This document shows positions 1-7,453 of a DNA stretch of 64,000 nt, piece by piece (within the stretch, counting starts at the first letter, position 1; every line of letters begins with the position of its first letter). The stretch is from Methyloterricola oryzae (GTDB lineage: Bacteria > Pseudomonadota > Gammaproteobacteria > Methylococcales > Methylococcaceae). The notes under the pieces are model-generated. The model searched no databases and was not told where the DNA came from. It saw nothing but the letters and a program-made list of their open reading frames with translations. The position numbers and the translations under genes are program-made. The stretch spans positions 1-64,000 of the forward strand of contig NZ_JYNS01000016.1 of assembly GCF_000934725.1 (NCBI RefSeq). The letters are read 5' to 3'.

Positions 1-126
1 GTAGCGATAGAAGGTGTCTCGCGACACCCCCATCACCTTGCAGGCCTTGGACACGTTGCCGAGTTCGGTTGCCAGGTTCAGCAGACCGATCTTGTGACGG
101 ATGACATTCTGATTGAGACTACTCAT
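1..126 (-). CDS. IS481-family transposase, N-terminal 42 residues only
   Basis: The reading frame starts at ATG 126-124 and runs off the left edge. The visible 42 residues contain a helix-turn-helix segment (VSKACKVMGVSRDTFYRY) of the kind that opens IS481 transposases and binds the terminal repeats. The DDE catalytic core would lie to the left of the window, so it is not known whether the enzyme is intact. The gene ends about 110 bp inside the proposed inverted repeat at 212-238, a normal arrangement. Confidence 0.8.
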   Translation of the reverse strand, partial: MSSLNQNVIRHKIGLLNLATELGNVSKACKVMGVSRDTFYRY

Positions 127-238
127 GGGGTTACTCCTGCGCTCACGCGCCGTTTCGATGAAGATTCGCACCTCTATCAAAACGGGTAACCCCACCTCGC
201 GGCAAGGAACTCTGTCAGATCAAGTCTGAACTTCTACA
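1..238 (-). mobile_element. IS481-type insertion sequence, left part outside the window
   Basis: The window opens inside an insertion sequence. A transposase N-terminus reads leftward from 126. Outside it, at 212-238, the + strand ends in a stretch whose reverse complement begins TGTAGAAGTTCAGACTTGAT; a TGT start followed by a GTTCAGAC core is, from memory, typical of IS481-family terminal inverted repeats. The element is therefore taken to end at 238. The other end and the target duplication cannot be checked because the left side is missing. Confidence 0.75.
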
Positions 239-332
239 TATGATAAGTGGCTCTAATGATGATCCCGAATCGCTCCCCTATCTTTTCGGCGGAGTAGGAT
301 GACCAACCCTCTGTAGGCTGCATCAAATTTCG

Positions 333-689
333 ATGACATGTTTATCAAGGCTGATAGTTGTTTGTCTGTTTGCTGTCTTAGAGGCAGGCTGTGCCTCATT
401 TCTTATTGAAAATCAAGGCGGTCAGTGGGTGGGGAAGTATAAGGACTGCCCAACCGTCTTTCAGCTGACCCGCCTGGAGATTGCGTCCCTGGAGTGGGCG
501 ATCATGGATGGTCTGATACCGTCGGATGCTTGTCTTCGTCACTACTACAAGAAAGCAGGCAAAGACGCCAGCTACATGACGAGTAATCGGGCGATGTCAC
601 CGCTGTTCGTGCTCAGTTTGCCTGTGGACCTGACATTGGACACCATTGTCCTTCCGTTCACCGTTTCAAGGGCGATAACAGCAGATTGA
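333..689 (+). CDS. YceK/YidQ-like small lipoprotein
   Basis: A 118-residue protein with a hydrophobic signal segment (residues 4-18) ending in a lipobox, LEAGC, so Cys20 should be lipid-modified and the protein membrane-anchored. The C-terminal part, with LPVDLTLDTIVLPFT, resembles the PLSxxxDTxLLP signature of the YceK/YidQ (DUF1375) lipoprotein family. Function is unknown in that family. The ATG at 333 has no clear Shine-Dalgarno sequence. The gene lies 95 bp outside the IS end and is isolated from other genes, consistent with accessory DNA. Confidence 0.65.
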   Translation: MTCLSRLIVVCLFAVLEAGCASFLIENQGGQWVGKYKDCPTVFQLTRLEIASLEWAIMDGLIPSDACLRHYYKKAGKDASYMTSNRAMSPLFVLSLPVDLTLDTIVLPFTVSRAITAD

Positions 690-1449
690 CGCTCCGGGTT
701 AGGAATTCCGCTAAATAAGGATTTACCTGCTCACGGGTGTTTCCATGCGAAGTCGATTGTCTTCGTCTGCTTGTAACACCATCCTCTGTCGCCGTATGGC
801 GGTTTATTTTCATCGTACTTAGCACCTGACAGTTTCCTCTTCGATGCCACTCATCTAGTTGAGCAACGGCATCCGGCCGCTACGTTAGTTCCTGAAGTCT
901 GCACGAGCAAACGCGCCTTTCAGTCGCGAATTTCCCATGTCTGCGTGTCAGCCAAAAGCCTCTCCCGGTCGACTGCCTTGCCTTGCTTGGCGCGCTCGCC
1001 AAGTCTGAGTGTAACGATGCAAAAGCAACGAATCCACCACGATATCAATATAGAGGCATACGTCACAATATTGTGACACTTATAAGACAAATAATTTATA
1101 GTTCTATATTTTTCTTTTAAATTCATAGGCTAAAGGGTTTTTTTGAAGTGCCACAATAATGTTACTTTTAACCAAAATGGGGCGTGAAAAGCTTGGTATT
1201 GCGCGAACTAAAAAATTAACTGATATTTTACTCGTCGGGTTGAACTTTTTAACGGAGACGCAGGATAGACTGGTGAGCATCTAAGCGTTTCCTCAATCTC
1301 GCAGTCTTGAGAATGGTTCGTAATGGACGTTTGAGAGTTTCGGTTTGGATAAAAAATATAGGTGTTTTTAGCTAGATAATGCCTTTCGGCAGTTCGTAAC
1401 GGGACTTTTGTTCTTGCCAGCTTATTTTGAATTAATTTAAGTCAGAGTC
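690..1449. other. Long intergenic stretch, A+T-rich on its right half
   Basis: No convincing gene lies in these 760 bp. The left part (690-1000) has ordinary composition. The right part (about 1040-1449) is clearly richer in A and T than the rest of the window. A short reverse-strand frame at 920-1126 has no family resemblance and no ribosome-binding site. A perfect palindrome lies at 1062-1077. Possible -10-like hexamers (GATAAT near 1375) lack good -35 partners, so no promoter is claimed. Confidence 0.6.
1062..1077. promoter_or_regulatory. 16-bp perfect palindrome, candidate operator
   Basis: The sequence GTCACAATATTGTGAC is a perfect 16-bp inverted repeat, a form typical of sites for dimeric helix-turn-helix regulators. 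It lies about 370 bp upstream of the secreted glycosidase-like gene and about 390 bp downstream of the lipoprotein gene. No regulator gene is next to it, so its role is only inferred. Confidence 0.35.
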
Positions 1450-3246
1450 ATGAATATTTTTATATTGAGGACTTTATTTTTATTGAATTTCTCTTTCATG
1501 GCTCTTTCAGTTAATACTTCTGAGGCAGCTGAAGCAGAACTTCTTCTCAGTATTTCACCCGAACGTACGTCTCCAACGATCCTCAACGGGGCTCTGATAA
1601 GTGGTAACGTCTACATCTATGTGGCGCCGTCTAAAGAGGTAACGCAGGCGAGCTTCTACTTGGATGATCCAAATATGATCAATCCACCGATACGGTCAGA
1701 GCGGCTTGATTCCTATGATTTTTCTGGTACAGATCAAAGTACCGGGAAGGCTTATCCGTTCGATACAGCAAGTCTGGAACCCGGCGATCACACGATTTCG
1801 AGCCAGATCGAGTTTCGCGATGGAAGCGTCGAAATTGCACAAGCAAGATTCAAATATTTCCCACCCGACGCACCACTCGCGCTGATTTCCAATGCGGAGT
1901 TGATGGTCAGTACGTTACCGGGTCGGCTAGATCCTACCGAACTGGACCAAAGCGCACTTAATGGGGACGCTTACATCTTTGTCGCGCAGGCTAGCGGCGT
2001 CAAGCAAGTAGCCTTTTACCTGGATGATCCGGACATGCTTCAGATTCCCGTGAAGGTCGAGCGATTTGAAGCGTACGACTTCGCCGGGACAAATGACACT
2101 ACGAAGACGGCCTATCCTTATGATTTATCGCAACTTATAGAGGGAGGGCATACCCTCGCTGCACGCATCGATTTTGTTGACGACAGTTTCCGTACCCTTC
2201 AAGCGGACTTTGTTCGCACTAAAGACCTCGTTCAAGTACCTATCGCGACGCCGTCGCCAGAGCCTTCTTCAGTGCCAGCGCCAAAGCCACCTGCGGCTCC
2301 TGGGCCTGTGCTAGGCTCGGCAAAAAAGTGGAATCCGGGGCATTACCTCAATGCGTATTGGGGAACAGACATGCCCGGATCCCTTAACAAAACAAAGCCG
2401 TACGCCTTCCTCAAAGGTGTTTCCGTGATTCATCAATGGCGTGAATTGGAACCGACCAAGGGCAGTTACAATTTCAGTAGAATTGAAAGTGAATTGGCCA
2501 TGGCGAAAGCCCAAGGCAAGCAACTCATGATCCAAATTAACGATAGGACCTTCTGGAAGAACTGGCCTGATTGTGTCCCCGACTATCTCATAAATGATCC
2601 AATCTACAAAGGCGGCCAGTCGCATATCGGGATTAAGTGTACTGCATTGCGGTGGGTACCGGCTGTGCAGGATCGCTTGATTGCACTCTACAGGGCTCTT
2701 GGACAGAAGTTCAACGGTGATCCCAATTTCGAAGCTATTTTTGTGGAAGAAGATGGAGTCGAGACGGCAGGTGATAATATGTCTCTATATTCATCAAGAG
2801 GATACACGGACCAAGAGAAAAGAGGGATGGATGCACTGGCCGCATCTTTTCCAAATACTCAGGTTTTCAAATTCCTGAGCTGGGGACCTAATGTCGGCGA
2901 GTTGTTTGCGTATGCCAAAAAACTTGGACTCGGGGTGGGAGGCCCTGATCTAGTTCCAGATAGTAAAACCTTTTCTACATCGTTTTATACTCAATATTCT
3001 GGGAAGATACCGTTACATATCTCTTCTCAGGATCCTCGGGTTAATCAGTATATTGAGCAGGGTGGCAGTGTAGAGCGGATGCTGGACTTCGCCATTTCGG
3101 ACCCCGCTGGATTGCATGTAAACTACATCATCTGGGACCAGCCGAATTACCCGAATTTTAGTTACAAGAGGGATATCCTGCCCCTCCTTGAAGCTCGACA
3201 GGGATATATCAACACGGGTTGTCCGACAAGCATTGTTTGCCAATAA
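1450..3246 (+). CDS. Secreted glycosidase-like protein with two repeated N-terminal domains
   Basis: A 598-residue exported protein. Residues 1-27 form a signal peptide (hydrophobic core, cleavage near SEA/AEA). Residues about 28-137 and 148-258 are two copies of one domain, each containing AxFYLDDPxM, a YDFxGT motif, YPxD and an I(D/E)FxD motif, probably beta-sandwich modules. A Pro/Ala-rich linker (about 262-290) leads to a C-terminal domain of about 300 residues that reads like a TIM-barrel glycoside hydrolase: WRELEPTKGSYNF, FVEEDGVET with candidate acidic residues, and IIWDQPNYP. The exact family is not recognised. The likely role is extracellular polysaccharide turnover or modification. 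It stands alone, convergent with mnmE, in lower-GC DNA. Confidence 0.55.
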   Translation: MNIFILRTLFLLNFSFMALSVNTSEAAEAELLLSISPERTSPTILNGALISGNVYIYVAPSKEVTQASFYLDDPNMINPPIRSERLDSYDFSGTDQSTGKAYPFDTASLEPGDHTISSQIEFRDGSVEIAQARFKYFPPDAPLALISNAELMVSTLPGRLDPTELDQSALNGDAYIFVAQASGVKQVAFYLDDPDMLQIPVKVERFEAYDFAGTNDTTKTAYPYDLSQLIEGGHTLAARIDFVDDSFRTLQADFVRTKDLVQVPIATPSPEPSSVPAPKPPAAPGPVLGSAKKWNPGHYLNAYWGTDMPGSLNKTKPYAFLKGVSVIHQWRELEPTKGSYNFSRIESELAMAKAQGKQLMIQINDRTFWKNWPDCVPDYLINDPIYKGGQSHIGIKCTALRWVPAVQDRLIALYRALGQKFNGDPNFEAIFVEEDGVETAGDNMSLYSSRGYTDQEKRGMDALAASFPNTQVFKFLSWGPNVGELFAYAKKLGLGVGGPDLVPDSKTFSTSFYTQYSGKIPLHISSQDPRVNQYIEQGGSVERMLDFAISDPAGLHVNYIIWDQPNYPNFSYKRDILPLLEARQGYINTGCPTSIVCQ

Positions 3247-3345
3247 ATCCAGGAACAACCAGCCGCCTTGTATTGGGTTAGTTCGGTTTCTGGCTAAGGT
3301 GTGAACGCTGCTCCGTCTATCAAACGTTTTGAATTCGTGTCTGCC

Positions 3346-4725
3346 TCACTTTCCAATGCAAAAGCTTGAAAATATGCTGCCCAGCAGGTCTTCTGTGGTG
3401 AATTCTCCCGTGATCTCACCTACGGAGGTTTGAGCCAACCGAAGTTCCTCGGCGACTAGTTCGGCGCCGCTTCCAGTCTGTAGGTGCAAGATTGCGGTGG
3501 TAACGGCAGTATGGGCACGTTCCAAAGCGTCCACATGACGGCGCCGTGCGGTAAAGACATGAGCGGAGTCGCTTTCGTACCCAGCCATTTTCTTAAGGTG
3601 CTCTTGAAGCAGTTTTATGCCGAGGCCTGTTTTGGCGGACAGGTGGACGACAACGCAGTTTTCGTTTTCGTCGATAGACGCTGAGCGCCCGCTCAGATCT
3701 ATCTTGTTGTAGACCTTTATCAAAGGGATCTCGGGTGGAAGTTGCGCAAGCAGGTCATCGTCGGCATCGTTTGTGCTGTCGTCCAAGATCAGGAGAGTGA
3801 GGTCGGCGCTGGCGATCGCGGTGTGCGCCCGTCGGATGCCTTCTTGTTCGATGGGATCTTCACTGTCGTGAATGCCTGCCGTGTCAACGATATGCAGTGG
3901 CATGCCGTCTATTTGTATGTATTCGCGCAGAGCATCTCGGGTAGTGCCGGCGATGTCGGTGACAATGGCTAGGTCTTTTTGAGCGAGGCGATTCAGGAGA
4001 CTGGATTTGCCGACATTGGGCCTGCCCGCTATGACGACTGTTAGGCCTTCTCGAAGTACGCTGCCTTTCCTGGCGGAACCCAGGATCTCTTCCAGGCGCG
4101 TCGATAGTGCTTGAAGTCGCTGAGCAGTGTTGCTTTCGGTCAGATAGTCGATTTCCTCATCGCTGAAGTCGATCGCTGCTTCCAGAAAGGAACGAATTCC
4201 TATTAGCGCGTCACGCAGCTCATGAATCAAGGTGGAGAATTCGCCTTGCAGAGAGCGTTGGGCCGAGCGTGCCGCAGTTTCAGTCGAGCTTTCAATCAGG
4301 TCAGCAATAGCTTCCGCCTGAATCAAATCGATCTTGCCATTGAGAAAAGCGCGTTCCGAAAATTCGCCAGGCCGCGCAAGTCTTATGCCCAGGCGCGTTA
4401 TGCGACGAAGAAGCAGATCCAGGAGCATGGGACTGCCGTGACAGTGTAGTTCCAGCACATGCTCCCCGGTAAAGGAATGGGGTTGAGGGAATAATAGGGC
4501 GACACCGGAATCCAGAATTGAATCATCGGTGTCATAGAAGGGAAGGAAATGCGCGTGTCGTGGGCGCAAATCTTGTCGGAGTACTTCGCGGCAGACGCGC
4601 TCCACCAATTCGCCGGAGATTCGCACGATTCCGATGCCGCCGCGTGCCGGCGGTGTCGCAATGGCGGCTATGGTATCCGTGGTCAGGGTGGCTAGTCTCC
4701 GGGTGCTCGCTGAAGCGGCTACCAC
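3346..4725 (-). CDS. mnmE: tRNA modification GTPase MnmE (TrmE)
   Basis: MnmE works with MnmG to put carboxymethylaminomethyl groups on wobble uridine 34 of certain tRNAs. The 459-residue protein has the N-terminal tetrahydrofolate-binding domain (IATPPARGGIGIVRISG, residues 22-38), a G domain inserted in a helical region (G1 GRPNVGKSS at 234-242, G3 DTAG at 281-284, a later NKID) and the invariant C-terminal CIGK at the very end. The start is GTG at 4725; there is no ATG nearby and no strong ribosome-binding site. The gene follows yidC by 39 bp, the usual rpmH-rnpA-yidD-yidC-mnmE order. mnmG is not adjacent downstream. Confidence 0.97.
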   Translation of the reverse strand: MVAASASTRRLATLTTDTIAAIATPPARGGIGIVRISGELVERVCREVLRQDLRPRHAHFLPFYDTDDSILDSGVALLFPQPHSFTGEHVLELHCHGSPMLLDLLLRRITRLGIRLARPGEFSERAFLNGKIDLIQAEAIADLIESSTETAARSAQRSLQGEFSTLIHELRDALIGIRSFLEAAIDFSDEEIDYLTESNTAQRLQALSTRLEEILGSARKGSVLREGLTVVIAGRPNVGKSSLLNRLAQKDLAIVTDIAGTTRDALREYIQIDGMPLHIVDTAGIHDSEDPIEQEGIRRAHTAIASADLTLLILDDSTNDADDDLLAQLPPEIPLIKVYNKIDLSGRSASIDENENCVVVHLSAKTGLGIKLLQEHLKKMAGYESDSAHVFTARRRHVDALERAHTAVTTAILHLQTGSGAELVAEELRLAQTSVGEITGEFTTEDLLGSIFSSFCIGK

Positions 4726-4764
4726 TGATGGGTAGCTGCTTCGGCGCGGAGTGAGCGGCTTAGC

Positions 4765-6423
4765 TTAGGCTCGCTTTTCGATCTGTCGTGTGATGAACCA
4801 CTGCTGCAAGATGGAAAGCAGGTTGTTCACGACCCAGTACAGCACCAGTCCGGAAGGGAAGAAAGCGAAGAAGAATCCGAACATCAGGGGCATGTAAAGC
4901 ATGACCTTGGCCTGGATAGGGTCTTGCGGCTGCGGGTTTAATTTCTGCTGGAAGAACATGGAAGCGGAGTAAATGACCGGCAGCACGAAATAGGGATCTT
5001 TGGCCGAGAGATCCTGGAGCCATAGCGCAAATGGGGCTTGTCTGAGTTCGACTGCCTCCACTAGCACCCAGTAGAGGGATATGAAGACGGGTATCTGCAC
5101 GAGTACCGGCAGGCACCCGCCGAGTGGATTCACTTTTTCCTTCCGGTAGAGTTCCATCATGGCGATGTTGAACTGCTGCTTGTCCTCTCCGTAGCGCTCC
5201 TTGAGTTCCTTCAGCTTGGGCTGCAGCTTCCGCATATTGGCCATGGAACGGTAGCTGGATTCAGATAGTTTGTAGAACAGCAGCTTGATGGTAATAGTGA
5301 CGAATATGATGGCCCATCCCCAATTGGCGAAGATGGCGTGGTATTTCTCCAGCAGCCAGAAAATTGGCTTGGCAATAAACGTCAGGTTTCCGAAATCGAC
5401 GGTAAGCTCGAGGCCGGGCGCGACGCTTTCCAGGGCGCGTTGCAATTTTGGTCCAGCAAACAGGCGTGAATGAAAGACCTGCTCCGCTCCGGCAGGGACT
5501 TCCTGCTGTGGCGAGACGGCGCCGATAAGGAAAAGCTGGTCACCCAGATCCTTGGTGTAGAAAGTGTCTACCTCACCCGCCTTGGGAATCCAGGCGGCCA
5601 CGAAGTAGTGTTGGATCATTGCGACCCAGCCGTTCTGTCCTTTCCGGTCGAGCTTTTGCTCCTGCATGTCATCGAAAGAGATCTTTTCGTATTTGTCCGC
5701 TTCGGTGTAGAGCACACCACCGACGTAGGCTCGATCCGCGGACGATGTGGAGAAAGCTGACCCCGGCTTTTTATCGGGCTGCTTGCGTTGCAATTGAACA
5801 TACGGACCGGTCTTCAGCGTTGCTCCGGACTGATTGGCGACCTTCTGCTCCATATCGATGAGGTAGCTACCTCTGCGAAACACGTAGGTTTTCGTGACGC
5901 TTATGCCTTTGTCGTTACGCCAGGTCAATGGAACGCTCAGGCTATCCGCACCAGGTGCAAGGCGGTACTCGGTCGACTCGACCTGCCACTGACTGTGGTG
6001 GGTAGGCGTCTGGTCGGCATCGGATAGCAGTCCGCTTTGGGTGATGAACAGTTCGGTGGGTTGATCGTTCAGCAGACGGACGACCGGCTCAGGCTGATCC
6101 TTGTTTTGTGGATACTTCGTGAGGTCCAGCACGCGAATGTCGCCGCCGCTGGAATCGATTTCCAAGTCAAGCAAATCGGTTACAACGCGGATGCGCTTCC
6201 CTTGCACGAGGCCTTCGGCGGAGGAAGCTGGGGCGTCCAGTTTTTCAGGTGACTGAGCTGGTTTCGCGGAGGCGGTGGTTCCGGGACTTCCCGATGGTAA
6301 GTCAGGCGATTGCGCGCTTGCTGTTGCTTCTGGTTTGGGCCCGTAGTCGAGCTGCCACTGCTGCCATATTTCATAACTTAGAAAAAGAAAGAAAACGAAA
6401 AGTACAAACCTCAAATTATCCAT
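4765..6423 (-). CDS. yidC: Membrane protein insertase YidC
   Basis: YidC inserts and folds inner-membrane proteins, alone or with SecYEG. The 552-residue protein has an N-terminal membrane anchor (NLRFVLFVFFLFLSYEIW), a Pro/Ala/Ser-rich linker, a large periplasmic domain, and the conserved C-terminal insertase core with several membrane helices (NPLGGCLPVLVQIPVFISLY, then FFFAFFPSGLVLYWVVNNLL). This is the long gammaproteobacterial form. ATG 6423 is chosen because it lies a few bases after a GGTGG motif and gives the typical MDNxR start; a GTG at 6435 is in frame. It overlaps the end of yidD by 8 nt, suggesting coupled translation. Confidence 0.96.
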   Translation of the reverse strand: MDNLRFVLFVFFLFLSYEIWQQWQLDYGPKPEATASAQSPDLPSGSPGTTASAKPAQSPEKLDAPASSAEGLVQGKRIRVVTDLLDLEIDSSGGDIRVLDLTKYPQNKDQPEPVVRLLNDQPTELFITQSGLLSDADQTPTHHSQWQVESTEYRLAPGADSLSVPLTWRNDKGISVTKTYVFRRGSYLIDMEQKVANQSGATLKTGPYVQLQRKQPDKKPGSAFSTSSADRAYVGGVLYTEADKYEKISFDDMQEQKLDRKGQNGWVAMIQHYFVAAWIPKAGEVDTFYTKDLGDQLFLIGAVSPQQEVPAGAEQVFHSRLFAGPKLQRALESVAPGLELTVDFGNLTFIAKPIFWLLEKYHAIFANWGWAIIFVTITIKLLFYKLSESSYRSMANMRKLQPKLKELKERYGEDKQQFNIAMMELYRKEKVNPLGGCLPVLVQIPVFISLYWVLVEAVELRQAPFALWLQDLSAKDPYFVLPVIYSASMFFQQKLNPQPQDPIQAKVMLYMPLMFGFFFAFFPSGLVLYWVVNNLLSILQQWFITRQIEKRA

Positions 6424-6649
6424 GTTTGCCACCAAGTTTTTCTGGGACTGGATCGATGCCGCCTTCGTGCCATGGGTGACACTTAGACAGTCTTTTTATG
6501 GTCAGATAGGCACCACGCAAGGAACCGAAACGTTCGATGGCGGTGATAGCGTAGCTTGAGCACGTGGGATGAAACCGGCAGTGATAGCCCACCCAAGGGC
6601 TTAGCACGACGCGGTACAACTTGATGAATTGCACCAGAACGTATTGCAT
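6416..6649 (-). CDS. yidD: Membrane protein insertion efficiency factor YidD
   Basis: A 77-residue basic protein of the YidD (DUF37) family, a membrane-associated accessory to YidC. The family signature is plain: IKLYRVVLSPWVGYHCRFHP, then TCSSYAITAIERFG and the KCHPWHEGGIDPVP end with its conserved cysteines. Length is normal. Its first 49 nt lie inside the 3' end of rnpA in another frame, and its last bases overlap the start of yidC, so rnpA-yidD-yidC is a tightly packed unit. Confidence 0.95.
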   Translation of the reverse strand: MQYVLVQFIKLYRVVLSPWVGYHCRFHPTCSSYAITAIERFGSLRGAYLTIKRLSKCHPWHEGGIDPVPEKLGGKHG

Positions 6650-6999
6650 TTTCTTATTAGAGTTTCCCAGTGCTTGTCTATCGAGCGTCGCAAGGCCGCC
6701 GTGTCCGCAGTGTTCACGGCGGACCGCGTCAGTACCACGATATCAAGATTGCCCAGACCATGGCGCCGGAGCCGGAAGCTTTCCCGAATCTGACGTTTGA
6801 TGCGATTTCTGTCTGCGGCGTGACGAACAGTCTTCTTTGAAATGGCTAAACCGAGGCGGGCGTGTCCCAGTTGATTGGGACGTGCCAGCACCGTTAGGTA
6901 CAAATCGGCCGATTTTTCGGCCTTTGCAAAGACATACTTGAAGTCGGCAGCCTTGACTAAGCGAAATTGTCGGGAAAATCCCCAGGTTGCCGGTGTCAA
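6601..6999 (-). CDS. rnpA: Ribonuclease P protein component
   Basis: The protein subunit of RNase P, which binds the catalytic RNA to mature tRNA 5' ends. The basic core is conserved: FSRQFRLVKAADFKYVF near the start, then GLAISKKTVRHAADRNRIKR, which holds the RNR motif, and IRESFRLRR. No ATG is available at the N-terminus. TTG at 6999 is preferred because it leaves a short family-like leader and starts just past the rpmH stop; GTG at 7035 is an alternative but would lie 32 nt inside rpmH. The last 16 or so residues (Cys/Ser-rich) are encoded by the segment shared with yidD and do not look conserved. Confidence 0.92.
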   Translation of the reverse strand: MTPATWGFSRQFRLVKAADFKYVFAKAEKSADLYLTVLARPNQLGHARLGLAISKKTVRHAADRNRIKRQIRESFRLRRHGLGNLDIVVLTRSAVNTADTAALRRSIDKHWETLIRKCNTFWCNSSSCTASC

Positions 7000-7003
7000 A
7001 CGG

Positions 7004-7138
7004 TTAAACGGCCAACTTCTTCCGGCCCTTGGCACGACGGGCGTTAATTACCGCGCGTCCGCCACGGGTCTTCATGCGGGCCCGGAAACCGTGGGTACGA
7101 ACTCGTTTGATTTTGCTGGGCTGATAGGTTCGCTTCAT
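7004..7138 (-). CDS. rpmH: 50S ribosomal protein L34
   Basis: A 44-residue, strongly basic ribosomal protein with the full L34 sequence pattern: it begins [18 protein letters not shown] and ends [12 protein letters not shown]. Start ATG 7138-7136, stop TAA 7006-7004. Located directly upstream of rnpA as in most bacteria and divergent from dnaA. A good sigma-70-type promoter lies 55 bp upstream of the start. Confidence 0.97.
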   Translation of the reverse strand: MKRTYQPSKIKRVRTHGFRARMKTRGGRAVINARRAKGRKKLAV

Positions 7139-7192
7139 CTTCTTTCGCCTGTATGGGTAGAGGAACTACTTTCTTGATAAAAAAGGCCTGAA

Positions 7193-7221
7193 ATGCTAAG
7201 GCAGTGACGTCTTGATGTCAA
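7193..7221 (-). promoter_or_regulatory. Promoter of rpmH-rnpA
   Basis: Reading on the minus strand, TTGACA (7221-7216) is followed after exactly 17 nt by TAGCAT (7198-7193). The -35 is a perfect match and the -10 matches 4 of 6. It points at rpmH. A DnaA box sits immediately upstream of the -35, so DnaA could affect this promoter. Confidence 0.65.
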
Positions 7222-7224
7222 TGC

Positions 7225-7233
7225 TGTGGATAA
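7225..7233. promoter_or_regulatory. Consensus DnaA box in the rpmH-dnaA gap
   Basis: TGTGGATAA is the exact complement of the high-affinity DnaA box TTATCCACA. It lies in the 315-bp gap between rpmH and dnaA (7139-7453), a common place for oriC or dnaA autoregulation in gammaproteobacteria. No second good box, 13-mer array or GATC cluster was found in the gap. This supports dnaA autoregulation more than a complete origin. The rest of the gap, apart from the rpmH promoter, shows nothing recognisable. Confidence 0.6.
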
Positions 7234-7453
7234 CTATGGATTGGGGTATAGTAGATGTTTCGGGCCCTTTCTTACGCGATGTGCCGTGAAGGCTGTGCCT
7301 GAGTTCGAGAATGGAGCTTTAGGCAGGACTTTCCGAGCAACAGAGGCTTTCATCCGAAGTCTGCATGGGTCTCACCGTCCAATACCGTCGGGATCACGCG
7401 TACGCCACGATCCCGCAGGTTTCTCCTGTTTACTATTTAAGGAAATCGCCATA

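Noticed and set aside
920-1126. 68-residue reverse-strand frame in the 690-1449 gap
   Set aside because: No ribosome-binding site, no family resemblance, and composition like random A+T-rich sequence.
7226-7453. N-terminal extension of dnaA back to 7226
   Set aside because: The extra 76 codons do not resemble DnaA, include the DnaA box, and a good ribosome-binding site stands at 7438-7443 before ATG 7454.
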